A DNA stretch of 64,000 nt, taken from NCBI GenBank assembly GCA_039619475.1, contig CM077116.1, positions 298,200,464 to 298,264,463 on the forward strand, given 5' to 3'. Below are positions 1-9,901 of the stretch, one piece after another; the first letter of the stretch is position 1, and every line of letters begins with the position of its first letter. Made by a program: the position numbers and the translations under genes. The stretch comes from Icerya purchasi (taxonomy: Eukaryota > Arthropoda > Insecta > Hemiptera > Monophlebidae). The notes below the pieces were generated by a model. The model ran no database searches. It saw nothing but the letters and a program-made list of their open reading frames with translations, and was not told the DNA's origin.

Positions 1-3
1 AAA

Positions 4-369
4 TTACTTATTAAATGAAAAATCTTCAACATTAGAATATTTGGAAATCATGATAAAATTCGCCGCGTGCATGAATTTTGATAAATTATCGTTGTTTAAT
101 GGAAAACAATTTACGTCTTTAAACAAGAATTTCCATTTGGCGCACTCATTAACGATATGGGTGACAGTTTTAGGAGCATTACCACAAGAACACAAATCGG
201 TGTCTGCTAGATGGAAATGATGCAGATAACTTTGGAATCTACCATGTCCAGTAAGAAATTGCGTCACATACGCATTAATATTATTAATTTTGATTGGATT
301 GGTTTTAACCTCGGGAACGAAACTAAATGTTAATCTTCCAGTTGAGCTATTGTTCCAGCTATTTTTCAT
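4..369 (-). pseudogene. LINE ORF2 C-terminal fragment (R1-like tail)
   Basis: A 121-codon open stretch reads like the region after RNase H at the C-terminus of a non-LTR retrotransposon ORF2. It contains TQFLTGHGRFQSYLHHF followed by a Cys/His cluster: LCSCGNAPKTVTHIVNEC (C-x-C-x8-H-x4-C). In R1/Jockey-superfamily elements this tail is a zinc-finger-like nucleic-acid-binding segment. RT and RNase H are absent upstream, where the sequence changes into an unrelated LINE at about position 388, so this is a truncated fragment. Its 3' end lies beyond the left edge of the window. Seen: the Cys/His spacing and the open frame. Inferred: the clade. It has no start context of its own and should not be read as a host gene. 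Confidence 0.6.
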
Positions 370-387
370 TTCAATAAATCTATTGTT

Positions 388-1480
388 TAGAAACCGTATG
401 ATCCGTTAATATTGCGGTATCCCAATATAGTTTAATTGTTTTGTTTTCTAACACTCTTTTTGCGTTATATTTGTAATATGGCTGATTAACGGTTATTAAA
501 TTGTATCTTTTTTCATATTTTTTGATGAATTATTTTTGTTACGTTATTGTATCCTTCTGTATATTCTGTTGCTACTGGCAGGCAACAACCTCCTGTTATG
601 TGCTCTATAATTTCCCTTGTTTGGTGGTATTTTCTACACTGATCGTTGCGCATATTCTTATCTTTAATTATATATTTTTGGTAGTTTTTTGTTGATGTTA
701 CTTGATCCTGTATGATGAGTAAAAAGCCTTCCCTAGCCTTTGTATTTATTCTACGGTGGTATGCTGATGTATGGTACTGTTCGGGTATTTTGTTTATTAT
801 TTGAATATTTGTGTGTGTATACTTATGTTCATGCAGTTTTAGGAGGCTCTCTCTTCTAGTAGGATTTATTTCGTTCCATTTTATTGTATAGGTTTCTAAA
901 GTTTCTCGAGCTTTCCTTCTATGCTACTGATCCCTTCTACTGATTTTATTATTGTTTGACCTGTTGGTTTATCTGCTAAATTCATTTCGTTTGTTGGTTT
1001 ATTATTTACTTTTATATTTTGGTGTATATCTTTTTCTTTTAGCTTAGTTAACTGTTTTGATACATTTTCTTTTATTGTTTCTCTTTCGAGAACTGTTAAA
1101 CGGTTATTGTTTATAATAACTCTTTTTTGATCTGCTAACTTTTGTTCGGTAATGTTTGAATATTCTGGGCATTTTTCTTGAAACATTTTTAGAAGTTGTG
1201 TCCGATTTAACAGGTATCTTTCTATTTTTGTAATGTAATGGTAGCATCACATGACGTGATTATTCGTTTATTTGGTCCATGTCATGCGTTGCCTAGGTTT
1301 CCCCGCTTTAGTGGTTACCGACTGATTTGTTGGTAAAACATCTTTTGCAGGTTCTCTTATATTGTATGAATTTTCGTTGTTTAGATACCGAGCTATACGA
1401 AGGCGATATCTAGTACTTTTGTTTAGGTTTAAATTATTATCTTCGCTCATATTTGTTCCCGCGAAGATTGGAAGAAAATA
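388..1480 (-). pseudogene. Decayed LINE ORF, internally deleted (TEQ-LADQ type)
   Basis: Read on the minus strand from about 1,450, an N-terminal segment ends in PRQRMTWTK. It then runs on through several stop codons into FQEKCPEYSNITEQKLADQK and a Lys/Glu-rich stretch. From about 895 to 390 the frame resumes with EGFLLIIQDQVTSTKNYQKY, a degenerate Cys/His finger (DQCRKYHQT, HITGGCC) and IIHQKI, ending near LYWDTAILTDHT. From memory, this order matches a LINE family common in arthropods: a Myb-like WTxE start, an NVTEQRLADQ block, and a C-terminal IQDQV-NYxKxI-finger block. The catalytic RT core between about 900 and 880 is missing, so the copy has a large internal deletion as well as nonsense codons. 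It is a non-functional relic. Confidence 0.6.
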
Positions 1481-1528
1481 ACAGTCCGCTGTGGCAGTGC
1501 TCCGTACCACGGTAATCCTATGTACTCG

Positions 1529-1541
1529 GGGGGGGGGGGGC
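1529..1541. repeat. G/C homopolymer run
   Basis: An uninterrupted G-run lies inside the LINE-flanking sequence. Such runs are common sites of length error and serve only as a marker here. Confidence 0.8.
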
Positions 1542-1679
1542 AGAAGCTCCGTTCGCGATACCTCTGTTTCCTTAGGTTCTATGCAGTCATCGTCACGGGT
1601 CGCGTTATAACTTAGCTTAAGGATTTTTAGAGAAGAAAAATGTGGACAGAAGGAAAGGAAAACCCTTAGACCTCGCATA

Positions 1680-1857
1680 CAATAATAGCATCAGGGACAG
1701 AAAAATACAAGAGTTGGTCAAGGGAGACCAGAAAAGATGAAGTGAAAGGTGCCTCACCCAATGACTAGTTATAGACTAGCGAAACAAGGTGAGGAACAGA
1801 CGCCATACCTATACTCACTAGTTGTGAGCCCCTGAGGGTTTATTATTATTATTATTG
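1680..1857 (+). repeat. LINE-like 3' end with TTA-repeat tail
   Basis: A moderately G+C-balanced block ends in GTGAGCCCCTGAGGG followed by about six TTA units (1,839-1,857). It contains a small hairpin, CTCACTAGTTGTGAG, just before the tail. A short microsatellite tail directly after a conserved-looking 3' end is typical of LINEs that use a tandem-repeat tail instead of poly(A). No coding frame is left, and the identity is inferred. Confidence 0.35.
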
Positions 1858-2199
1858 TTCAATTAATAAATTATTTAGTGAAAATTATCTGGTATTATAT
1901 GATCTGTAAATGGCTTATCTTAGAAAAAATTTTTTAAACAGCAATCTAGAAACTAAGCGGCTTCTGGCGGATGAACTTGAACCAGGTAGGCTTAAACGCT
2001 ATAAACCTAAATACCTCATGTAAATTGTTGCTTTACGTTTACTGTTTTAATTCCTAAAAACCAGCCGTTAGGCTAAGTTTGTTTTTGCACCACATTATCT
2101 TTCCTTTTTCTACTTTTTGTTGTATTTATTACTTTTTTAAGCGTGAGGGTCCTTAGAGGCTTTGCTCAGTCAGAATGAGATTAAAATAGTCTTGCTTTC

Positions 2200-3515
2200 A
2201 AAAACATGGCTTAAATAGGATACTCATTTCATCTGTAAAAACTATTATGCGATCAGATCTGATCGGGGTGATGGATACGGTGGCACTGAAATTCTTATTA
2301 AAAAATACAATGAATTTACTAAACACAATGTTCAACTTCCTCTCTCTTCCTTACTCCATCCCTTGAACATAGTTCATATTTCAATACCTTCCAAGTTTTC
2401 TGATCCCCCTCACAGAATATCTGTCTACATTCCTCTGTCTTATAGCCTCCAGGACCCTTCTTTTTTACTCTTCCTTAATTCAATTGTTCATCCCCTTATC
2501 GTTGGAGGTGATTTGAACACTCGCTCGCCGCTCTGGGGCTGCTCATACTACAACCAAAATGGTGTCATTCTAGAAGGTTTTTTTCCTTCACAATAATTTA
2601 GTTTTACTTAATGATTCTTCGCCTACCTTTTTTCAGAAACGCTTCAGTTACTAGTTCTCTTGATCTTACCTTCTTCCATCAGTTTGCAACTTAGCTGGAA
2701 AACTTTGGATGGTACCTTTAGAAGTGATCACGTCTCTATTCTTATTTCCTTTTCTGATTTCTCTTATCTTACTGTTTCCAAACCTGCTCTTAATCCTCAG
2801 TGGAATCTAACCTGGGCCGACTGGGCTAATACAGCTCAGTGGTAGATTCCTACGTCTCAAGAATACAAGACGTCTATGATTCTCAGCGGCAATACAACTC
2901 TTTCATTCTAGCCATTACTAATACTCTATTTTTGTCGTGTCCCTCTTCCCGTATTCCCTCTCAAGCCAAACATAAATCCTCTTCCTATTTATAGTGGAAC
3001 GATGAGTGTAAACGTGCTTATAACTTTAGTTCACGGACGTTCAGAACCTTTCATTCCAATTCTACTTTGGAGAACTTTCTAGTACACAAACGGGATAACG
3101 CCAAAACTAGATCTACAATAAAAGCCGCTACGAGAACGTCATGGAGGCAGTACTGCTCTTCTTTTACACGAAATACCCCTCTCTCTTCTTCTCTGATGAC
3201 AACCTTTCTACCTTTATTGATTCAATTGCTCCCCTTATGTTCCAGGCCTCGAAAAAACCACGTTATCGTCAACTCATATTCTCTCTCCTCATTTTCTTAC
3301 CTCTTCTTTTCATATTAATGAGCTTTAATTTGCCTTACATAAGGCGTCTAAATCCTAAACTGGAATCGATGGAATTCCCTGTCTTGTTCTCCAAAATATT
3401 TCTGACGGTGCTTTTCAGTTCCTGAATTCGTTGTTTAATTTCTTTGTTGATACATGCAGTACTGCTTCCTCTTGGAACACATTTATTGTCATCTCCATTC
3501 ACAAAAAAACCCGCT
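2200..3515 (+). pseudogene. Decayed LINE ORF2: endonuclease and start of RT
   Basis: Broken plus-strand reading frames follow the order of the intact LINE ORF2 at 59,020-62,772. They start with a SKTWL-like stretch near 2,205 and RSDRGDGYGG near 2,250. Next come IVGGDLNTRSPLWGCS (2,500-2,545), which is the apurinic-type endonuclease block, and FRSDHVSIL (2,718-2,744), the catalytic SDH block. Near 3,430 the segment SSWNTFIVI matches the stretch just before the RT fingers of the intact copy. Stop codons and frameshifts occur throughout and the copy stops at about 3,515 in unrelated sequence. Seen: conserved blocks in the right order. It cannot encode a working protein. Confidence 0.75.
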
Positions 3516-3575
3516 GTAAATGCGATAGGAGGAATAGGACACGAAACGAATTCAAAGTCAATAGCTAAAAAAAAC
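3508..3575 (+). repeat. ~70-bp repeat, inverted partner at 22,390-22,455
   Basis: The stretch around GGAGGAATAGGACAC matches the reverse complement of 22,390-22,455 at roughly 80% over about 66 bases. Both copies lie outside the big palindrome and are not at mirror-image positions (offset about 470 bp), so they are dispersed copies of a small repeat and not an extension of the arms. Confidence 0.6.
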
Positions 3576-3916
3576 AATCTAAAGGGAGACGAGGAGCACA
3601 ATGGTTAATTAATTCATTTGGGAAGCAGGTTAGGACAATACGTTTCTTTTTTCGATTTCCTACCCTTTTTTTCAGCTCATTGCATCCTTCGTGAGTCACG
3701 ACTACGTTTGTGGTACGAACTGTGTTTGTTGATGGTAGATTTGCATCATGTGAAAAAATGTTTATTTTAATTTCCTTTAATATTTTTATGTAGCCGTATT
3801 CGCTAAACGATTTCGCTTTTAATAGTATGTTTTCTGTGGAAGAGACGTTTTCCAGTTTTGTTCATTTTAGATCTGGTCAGTAATTCTTATTTACCGTTAT
3901 GCAACAGACGAAAAAA
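3576..3916. other. No gene seen
   Basis: AT-rich sequence ends in an A-run (about 3,911-3,926) just before the short LINE derivative. No coding frame, RNA gene or repeat was recognised. Confidence 0.6.
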
Positions 3917-3924
3917 AAAAAAAA

Positions 3925-3980
3925 AAGGAAAAATGGCCGCTCGTCTTTACCAGAGTTATTGTTAGTCCGTTCATTGTAGT
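3925..3980 (+). mobile_element. Short LINE derivative, 5' part (split by the palindrome)
   Basis: GGCCGCTCGTCTTTACCAGAG and the following bases align with 51,745-51,790, the start of a LINE 5' untranslated region (CCGCTCGTGCTTGCG, then TACCTGAGTAATCACCAGTC). The alignment resumes at 21,519 on the far side of the palindromic element. The giant element therefore inserted into this LINE copy about 55 bases from its 5' end. Confidence 0.6.
3966..3980 (+). repeat. Target-site duplication, left copy
   Basis: TCCGTTCATTGTAGT is repeated exactly at 21,519-21,533 in the same orientation. The last four or five bases overlap the apparent terminal inverted repeat, so the true duplication is 11-15 bp. 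Confidence 0.75.
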
Positions 3981-4340
3981 CGATAAACCAGATGACTGGC
4001 CGTTCCGCTAATCCGAACCCCAATTCCTGTCCCGGAAGCGAAAATTCACCCCAGACCGGTAATCCGAACTCAAAATTCACCCCAATTCATGTCCAGGTGG
4101 CCAAAATTCACCCAAGTTTCCCCCGATTCCTCCGAGTTTCCCCCGGACGGTTCCCGTGCATATCCGCTGATCCGAACGTCCAAACAGTGTCCCGAGGTCA
4201 ATAAACTGTCCAAAGTGTTATTCCGGGGCGCAAGTAACCCCAATTAGTGTCCAGGTGCTGAAAGTTCCCCCCAGTTCCGCAAATTTCTCCGAAATTCCCC
4301 AGTACACGTCCCGCTCGTTTCCGATAAACCGAACCGATTA
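3981..4340 (+). repeat. Subterminal short-motif cluster, left end
   Basis: The first ~350 bases of the arm carry short repeated motifs: CCCCAATTNNTGTCCNGG at 4,018, 4,080 and 4,238, and AAAATTCACCC(C)A at 4,041, 4,072 and 4,103. ATCCGAAC and CCGATAAACCGAAC also recur and echo the terminal CGATAAACC. Clusters like this near transposon tips are usually binding sites for the mobilising protein; that role is inferred. Confidence 0.6.
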
Positions 4341-4554
4341 TTAATTAACATAAGTATATTAATTAATGTCCGAAAGTAACCCAAGTCTCCGCTGACCCCG
4401 CCCGTCCTGCTATGGTACTGCAATTTTTTTTCAAAATTCCAAGGCCTAAGTAAGAAAATTCCAAAATTTAACCGCAATATATTATTTAAAGCGTAAATCT
4501 AACCTATAACTCCAGTTCACACCTCTCACACGTATATTTCGTTCCCGCGCACGC

Positions 4555-5105
4555 TCCGGTCGCCGTCGCGAAAGCGCACGCGCCGATCCCACGCATATTC
4601 CGATGTCCACAGCGATATCCCGCGCACACACGCGCTCCGTTCCCGATACCGCGATTGTTTTAATATATTTCAAAGTCTAAATTTTAATTTTCCCGATTCC
4701 CCGATCTTACTGCCATATGCCAAGACGCACGTCCCGATCCCGCGCATATATCCAATATAACGTTCTCCGCCGCAAAAGCGCACACGCCGATCCCACGCAT
4801 ATTCCGATGTCCACAGCGATATCCCGCGCACACACGCGCTCCGTTCCCGATACCGCGATTATTTCTTTAATATTTCAAAGCCTAAGTATACATAATATAA
4901 AATTAGCCGAAGTATATTTTTTATTTTCCTGATTTCCCGATCTTACTGCCATATGCTAAAGCGCTCGTCCCGATCTCGCGCATATATCTAACACAGCGTT
5001 ATTTTCCGCGAAAGCGCACGCGCCGATCCACCGCATATATCCAATATAACGTTAGCTGCGTGGAAGCGCACGCGCTGTTCCCCCGCACGTGTCCTCCGTT
5101 TACGC
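4555..5105 (+). repeat. CpG-rich ~204-bp tandem repeats, left end
   Basis: The block beginning AAAGCGCACGCGCCGATCC starts at 4,571 and recurs at 4,775 (period 204). It recurs in shortened form at 5,011 and 5,062. Within it, CCCGCGCATATATCCAATAT and TTACTGCCATATGC recur. CpG density is far above the flanks and the arm interior, which is odd if the surrounding AT-rich genome loses CpG through methylation. Confidence 0.75.
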
Positions 5106-5394
5106 TGCCACAATTTTTTTTAATTATTATTTTTTTTCACATAATAACCCAATCCCTGCTCTGTTGTCTAAACCTAACCGATTATCCAAAACATTTACAA
5201 ATTAACAAATCAAGTATTTCTGTAGTTTAAAACTATCCTTAGTCTCCTTTACCCCTTCCACCATCTTTTCCGATCGATTCCGTTGTTTTAATATCGAATA
5301 TATCGCATTCTATTTACTTTTACTACGACCATTAAACCCCCGATCGACGCTCTCGGCGCCTCCGTCATTTCATATTGAGAGGTAATTATTTTTT

Positions 5395-5755
5395 TATGTG
5401 ACCGCTATGAATGCACACCGTCCATTCCCGTACACCCATCTGATGTCGTTAGTTCCCATACCGTTCATAATAACTTTTATTCAACTCCAAGTATTATGGA
5501 ATTATTCCAATTATATATTTTCTTCACTTCCGATCATTTCTTCTGACCGTTCATAATATTTTTATTTTTCTCCGGTTCTAAAAATAAATCCTACAATGTC
5601 TTCAACGCGATGAATGCGCACACATCTGCCGTCGTTAGTTCCCATACCGTTCATAATAACTTTTTTCAACTCCAAGTATTATGGAATTATTCTAACTATA
5701 TTTTTTTTTTCGCTCCCGATCGTTTCTCCCGAACGTTCATAATTTTTTTCCAGAC
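5395..5755 (+). repeat. AT-rich ~186-bp repeat pair (CCGTTCATAAT module), left arm
   Basis: GTTAGTTCCCATACCGTTCA occurs at 5,448 and 5,634. Each copy is followed by CTCCAAGTATTATGGAATTA and a CGATC-TTTCT-C-GA-CGTTCATAAT block. Weaker copies lie near 7,015-7,100 and 9,270-9,350. These are dispersed element-specific modules with no coding potential. Confidence 0.7.
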
Positions 5756-7227
5756 ATAGGTATTCAAAAATGAAATCGAGTATAATTTTATTTAACACGG
5801 TTTCATAATTTCCCTCTCCATCCCCTATTCATCCAACACAAATTACAATTCTTTCATAATATATGTTCTAGACCCAGTCAATCAATCAACTCTCGCAGAA
5901 GTGTAGACGTTGCCTCCAACAACCATTTTACTATCAATTATTGTATATTATTGTTAGATTATTTTTCCAAAAAGTCTTTTGAAATTTTTTTCCGTTCGTA
6001 CATTTTTTTTGATTTTATTTGCATGACATCCATTTCCATGCCATACACGGTTCCCTAACAATTATAATATGTTTTATTTATTTTTCAACTCCTCCCAGAC
6101 TTACATACACGCCATATTGTCACACTCACAGATAGGTTCCTTATTAATCGTGAACATTTTTTTTTTTTGTATTATCCGCGGGAGCATATCACATCAGACC
6201 CACACATATCCACACACAGTTATTATATTTAATTTTTAATTATCGATCTTTAATTATTTTTACTGGTATTATTTTTCCGACACATTCACCCAGTCATACA
6301 TACTTTACATCTTTTAACATTTTGATAGAGAAAATCTCAGGGCACTAAATAATTTTTATCAACATCGTAACTAAGTTTAATATTATACACATCTCAGTAT
6401 AATTATTAAACGAAGGAACTATTATTTTCATTGACGATATTGTTGCTACAAACATTAATCGTCCTTTTCCAGGTATAGTCAACCTCTTCATGTATTCGGC
6501 TCGTCTTTCTATCAACCTTTGACCGCTCAATACCCCCCCCCCCCCGCTATTTACCGTTATTCGCTAGAAGAATATTTTTTTAGACATGTTGAAATACACA
6601 CATACACATAAAAAAATCGACATCAACGTCATCGAACACTGATCTCGACATTTCCAAGAAATTCAATCGCTGCTCCACAGTCTAAGATGTCTCCGCCCGC
6701 CTCACCAGTCGTTCGTAACATTATTGAAGCGCCTGTCATGTACTGTTATTTACGACCTTTTACAACATACAAATCCACGACATGTATACACCTTTTCTAG
6801 AAAGCATGGTGAAAATGGACAATCTCTCCCGATGAAAACCAGCTTGAATGATGTACCGTTATTTCATTCATTTTGCAGAAGGTTAATTTAAGGCCATGCA
6901 CCTTTTCTACTAATAAATAAGCAAATGTAACCTTTAAACCTTTCTACCTTTTTGCAATCAATTTACTGATTGTACATACTTTTTATATTTTTTTCCACAT
7001 ACTCCTTGATCGTCACAACCGCCACAAAAGCGCACCATCCATTCCCACACACTCATCTGCTACCGTTAGATCCCATATCATTCATAGTAATTTTTTCGAT
7101 TCTATTAGTTTAAGAATATTTCATTTTTTTTGTTGTTGTTTTTTTCTAACTGTAACATTTTTTTTTTTTTGAAATCTTTCGTATTATATTTTTTCTCCCA
7201 TATGGCTGTCACGTAGTCGTAGCGAAA
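5756..7227 (+). other. Arm interior, no gene seen
   Basis: AT-rich, poly(T)-rich sequence. Short frames occur, but they repeat in the other arm only because the arms are identical, and they show no domain. A C13 run lies at 6,533-6,545. Confidence 0.6.
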
Positions 7228-7659
7228 AATGCTCCGTTCATAACCTTGCATGCATGTTGCCTTGCATGTTGCCATACCGATCTATTAGATCGTGCGACAA
7301 TGTTATTGAGTCTGCTGAAACAGGATCTTCCTCTTCATATCTTCTGTAGAAAACGGTTTACATGTACACACCTACACTCAAACACACATATCTTCATCTC
7401 CCCTTGACGATGTCTTTCAATCACCTCTATAACCAAAGGAATGTGGTTTTTCTGGTACAACCCTCCCTTTTCAAAGGCGAGCATCGAGGTAGATTGTTGA
7501 ACGGATCTGATCGTGCAGGCAGTATTAGTTTTATGTTAAACGTGTGCATTTTGTAGAATCTGTGTTCTTCACGCGTTATTAAAAATTTACTGTAACGGTA
7601 AAAGTAATAATTTTCTACGTTTCTTTTTTAGTAAAAAGTTAAAAAAATATTAATCAAAC
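7228..7659 (+). promoter_or_regulatory. Upstream cassette of the 334-codon gene, left arm
   Basis: This region is strongly similar to 9,390-9,901, upstream of the other gene. Shared blocks include TTAGATCGTGCGACAATGTT, GAGTCTGCTGAAACAGG, GGTTTACATGTACACACC, CCAAAGGAATGTGGTTTTT, CGGATCTGATCGTGCAGGC and TGTTCTTCACGCGTTATTAA. GATCGTGC appears twice per cassette. Both cassettes end in a pyrimidine-rich tract and AG (7,630-7,631) about 28 bases before the ATG, like a 3' splice site. It is probably promoter plus 5' leader, possibly with a leader intron. A conserved short frame (LVQPSLFKG, NGSDRAGSIS) crosses the block. Confidence 0.6.
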
Positions 7660-8664
7660 ATGAATAACAATACCGATTCGATTGATATTAAAGCAGACGA
7701 ATTTATTCAGAATTCATTTTCGAATGATACTGACTCGCATTCGTCTTTTTCACCTCAAACACCGCAATATGATGAAGGTTATACATCAGAAGAATCAACA
7801 CCCCTTGTACGTAAAATCGTTGGTCCTGTATTATTATCAGAACAAGTGGATATAGCGGAATATTTTGTAGATATCAGCGTCCATATAGATTGTGATTATG
7901 GGTTTCGAGTAACTGAACTAGCAATGATTGATATGTCTGGAGGGAAGTGTTTGCATACGCTGTATAAGCCAAGCAGAGCATGGCATGCATCAAAAATGCT
8001 ACATTTACAATGTTCTTCAGTGAGTTATTACTTGAAGAACCCTTCATTATTTCCCTGTCGTGAAGAAATATTCATCGCGCGCGATATATTCACGATATTG
8101 TCCCAAAAACCGAGGGCTCGCGTATATGTTTTAACAGTATATGCTAAACTTACACTAATGGAACTTAACGAAAAGTCTGAATTGTTGCGTGATTTAGACT
8201 ACGAAATCGTTAATATGGATCAAGTCTTTCGATTATCTAGTATTGAGAATCTACATGAAGAGTATTTTGGTATAAGCAATTTGATAACTTGTAAACACCA
8301 TAATGAGAATGATAGTTTTCATTGTGCGGTGAAAAACGTTATGGTGATGAAGGCATGGTACGATCATGTCATCCGTCCGCTGAAGCTTATGAATAATCTC
8401 AATATAAATGATTTAAGTCAGTTGTTCATTACAACCACCAAAGAAATGATAATTACGTTATTTCCAAGTTGTGTTGGAGACATTTATACATTTTTACCAG
8501 ATAGACTAAAACAGGATGATACGATAAAATCACTTCTACCATGTTTTGAACATGAGAATGATGAAGAATATTATTTCGATGACGATATATTTCTGCATAG
8601 TACTCGAAATTGTATGAAAGTAAAAGATTGTATCGACTGCCAACGTACAATTCGCGCAGATTAA
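7660..8664 (+). CDS. 334-aa protein, divergent RNase H/DEDD-like family, left arm
   Basis: Intact ORF starting MNNNTDS; the start is fixed by the match to the sister gene at 9,902. Residues 1-24 are the shared leader (ADEFIQNSFSNDTDS), and residues 25-60 are Ser/Thr-rich. The body has YFVDISVHID (about 69-78), FRVTELAMID, LYKPSRAWHA, then RVYVLTVYAK, YEIVNMDQVF and CKHHNENDSFHCAVKNVMVM near 220-240. From memory this order (FVDIQ.., .KEL.I, FKPP, IYVKG.EK, VIDLE, C-H---CA-RNV--LK-WY) matches a large arthropod family that looks like a DEDD/RNase H-fold nuclease. The family's usual His-Gly-x-x-Trp block is not recognisable here, so activity is doubtful. The C-terminus is acidic, then HSTRNCMKVKDCIDCQ. 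It is identical to the right-arm copy. An uncharacterised element gene is the safe reading. Confidence 0.75.
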   Translation: MNNNTDSIDIKADEFIQNSFSNDTDSHSSFSPQTPQYDEGYTSEESTPLVRKIVGPVLLSEQVDIAEYFVDISVHIDCDYGFRVTELAMIDMSGGKCLHTLYKPSRAWHASKMLHLQCSSVSYYLKNPSLFPCREEIFIARDIFTILSQKPRARVYVLTVYAKLTLMELNEKSELLRDLDYEIVNMDQVFRLSSIENLHEEYFGISNLITCKHHNENDSFHCAVKNVMVMKAWYDHVIRPLKLMNNLNINDLSQLFITTTKEMIITLFPSCVGDIYTFLPDRLKQDDTIKSLLPCFEHENDEEYYFDDDIFLHSTRNCMKVKDCIDCQRTIRAD

Positions 8665-9389
8665 AAATTCATTAATTCGATCGTTTTTAACAATTTTGTA
8701 TATTTTTTCTGTATATTTTTGTGTGTATTTGTACATATATATTTTTTTTCAGACCGTTCGTTTTTATGTTTTCTTTAAAATTTTTTAAATATATTTTTAT
8801 ACACATGTAAATATTGTTTTGTATATATTTTGTATATATTTTTTCCCTCAATATCTATTCATTCTCATATTGTATATATTTTTGCTAATTATTTTTAATC
8901 TTTTTCCGATCCTTTCCGATTTCTGTTTATTTAATTTATTTAGCGATCTATCCTTCTCTCCCCCTCTTAACTTAAAGTACTGGTAATGACGAAATTTTCA
9001 AAAATCTGAACCAGTCGAGTATAATGTATATATAATTATTTAATTTTCGAATATATTTCCACATAATTTGTTCATATCTGTTTAGATTAAAAAATTAGAT
9101 TTTTGTCTGTAATACACCATTTTTTTATTTTTTTTGTGTGTAATAAGCGAATTTAACTGTTATACTTTTTCACGTACATCACGTATTTCCGCAGCTGTGA
9201 GAGTTTTCATCTGTTTGTAAGATACAACCTCTGACTCTAAATGTTCTCTAAATATTTTTTTTTTCGAGCCTAAATATTATAGAAATAGCCGAAGTATATT
9301 TTTTTCGTTTCTGACCATTTCTTCCGACCGTTCATAATTTTATATTTTTTCTCCAGTATGTATGCTCACTATCGTAGCGTAAATGTGCG
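8665..9389 (+). other. Gap between the two left-arm genes
   Basis: Very AT-rich 3' region with repeated TATATTTT and TGTATATATT stretches but no clear AATAAA close to the stop. At about 9,240-9,350 it holds a degenerate copy of the CCGTTCATAAT module. No gene was seen. Confidence 0.5.
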
Positions 9390-9901
9390 TCGCTCATAAC
9401 CTTACATGCATGTTGCCATACCGTTGTATTAGATCGTGCGACAATGTTATAGAGTCTGCTGAAACAGGTTCTTCCTCTTCATATCTTTTGTAGAACACGG
9501 TTTACATGTACACACCAACACACACCAACACACACATATAACCCAAAGAACACCTGCAAACTTCGTTCAGACACACCTGCAACCATCTTTCACCAAAGGA
9601 ATGTGGTTTTTTCTGGTGCAACCCTCCCTTTTCAAAGGCATGCTTCGAGCTCGAATGTCGAACGGATCTGATCGTGCAGGCAGTATTAGTGTTATGTTAA
9701 ACGTGTGGAATTTGTTGAAGCTGTGTTCTTCACGCGTTATTAAAATATTCTCAAGAACGATAAAGTCTGTAATTTCATACGTCTTTTCTCTTTTTCGTTC
9801 GCTCTTTATTTTCTGTCTTTTTTCTTTCTTATTGCACGTTATTCTTTTCGCTCTTATTTTCTCTCATTTTTTTAGTATAAATATTACAATAATAATCGAA
9901 T
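9390..9901 (+). promoter_or_regulatory. Upstream cassette of the 282-codon gene, left arm
   Basis: A paralogue of 7,228-7,659 with the same ordered blocks, including CGGATCTGATCGTGCAGGC and TGTTCTTCACGCGTTATTAA. A (CACACCAA)n tract at 9,510-9,543 is ten bases shorter than in the right arm. The pyrimidine tract CTCTCATTTTTTTAG ends at 9,875, 26 bases before the ATG, matching the spacing in the other cassette. Confidence 0.6.

Noticed and set aside
3966..3980. Palindrome arms extending to the 70-bp inverted repeat at 3.5/22.4 kb
   Set aside because: The sequences between the arms and these repeats do not match, and the register is off by about 470 bp.
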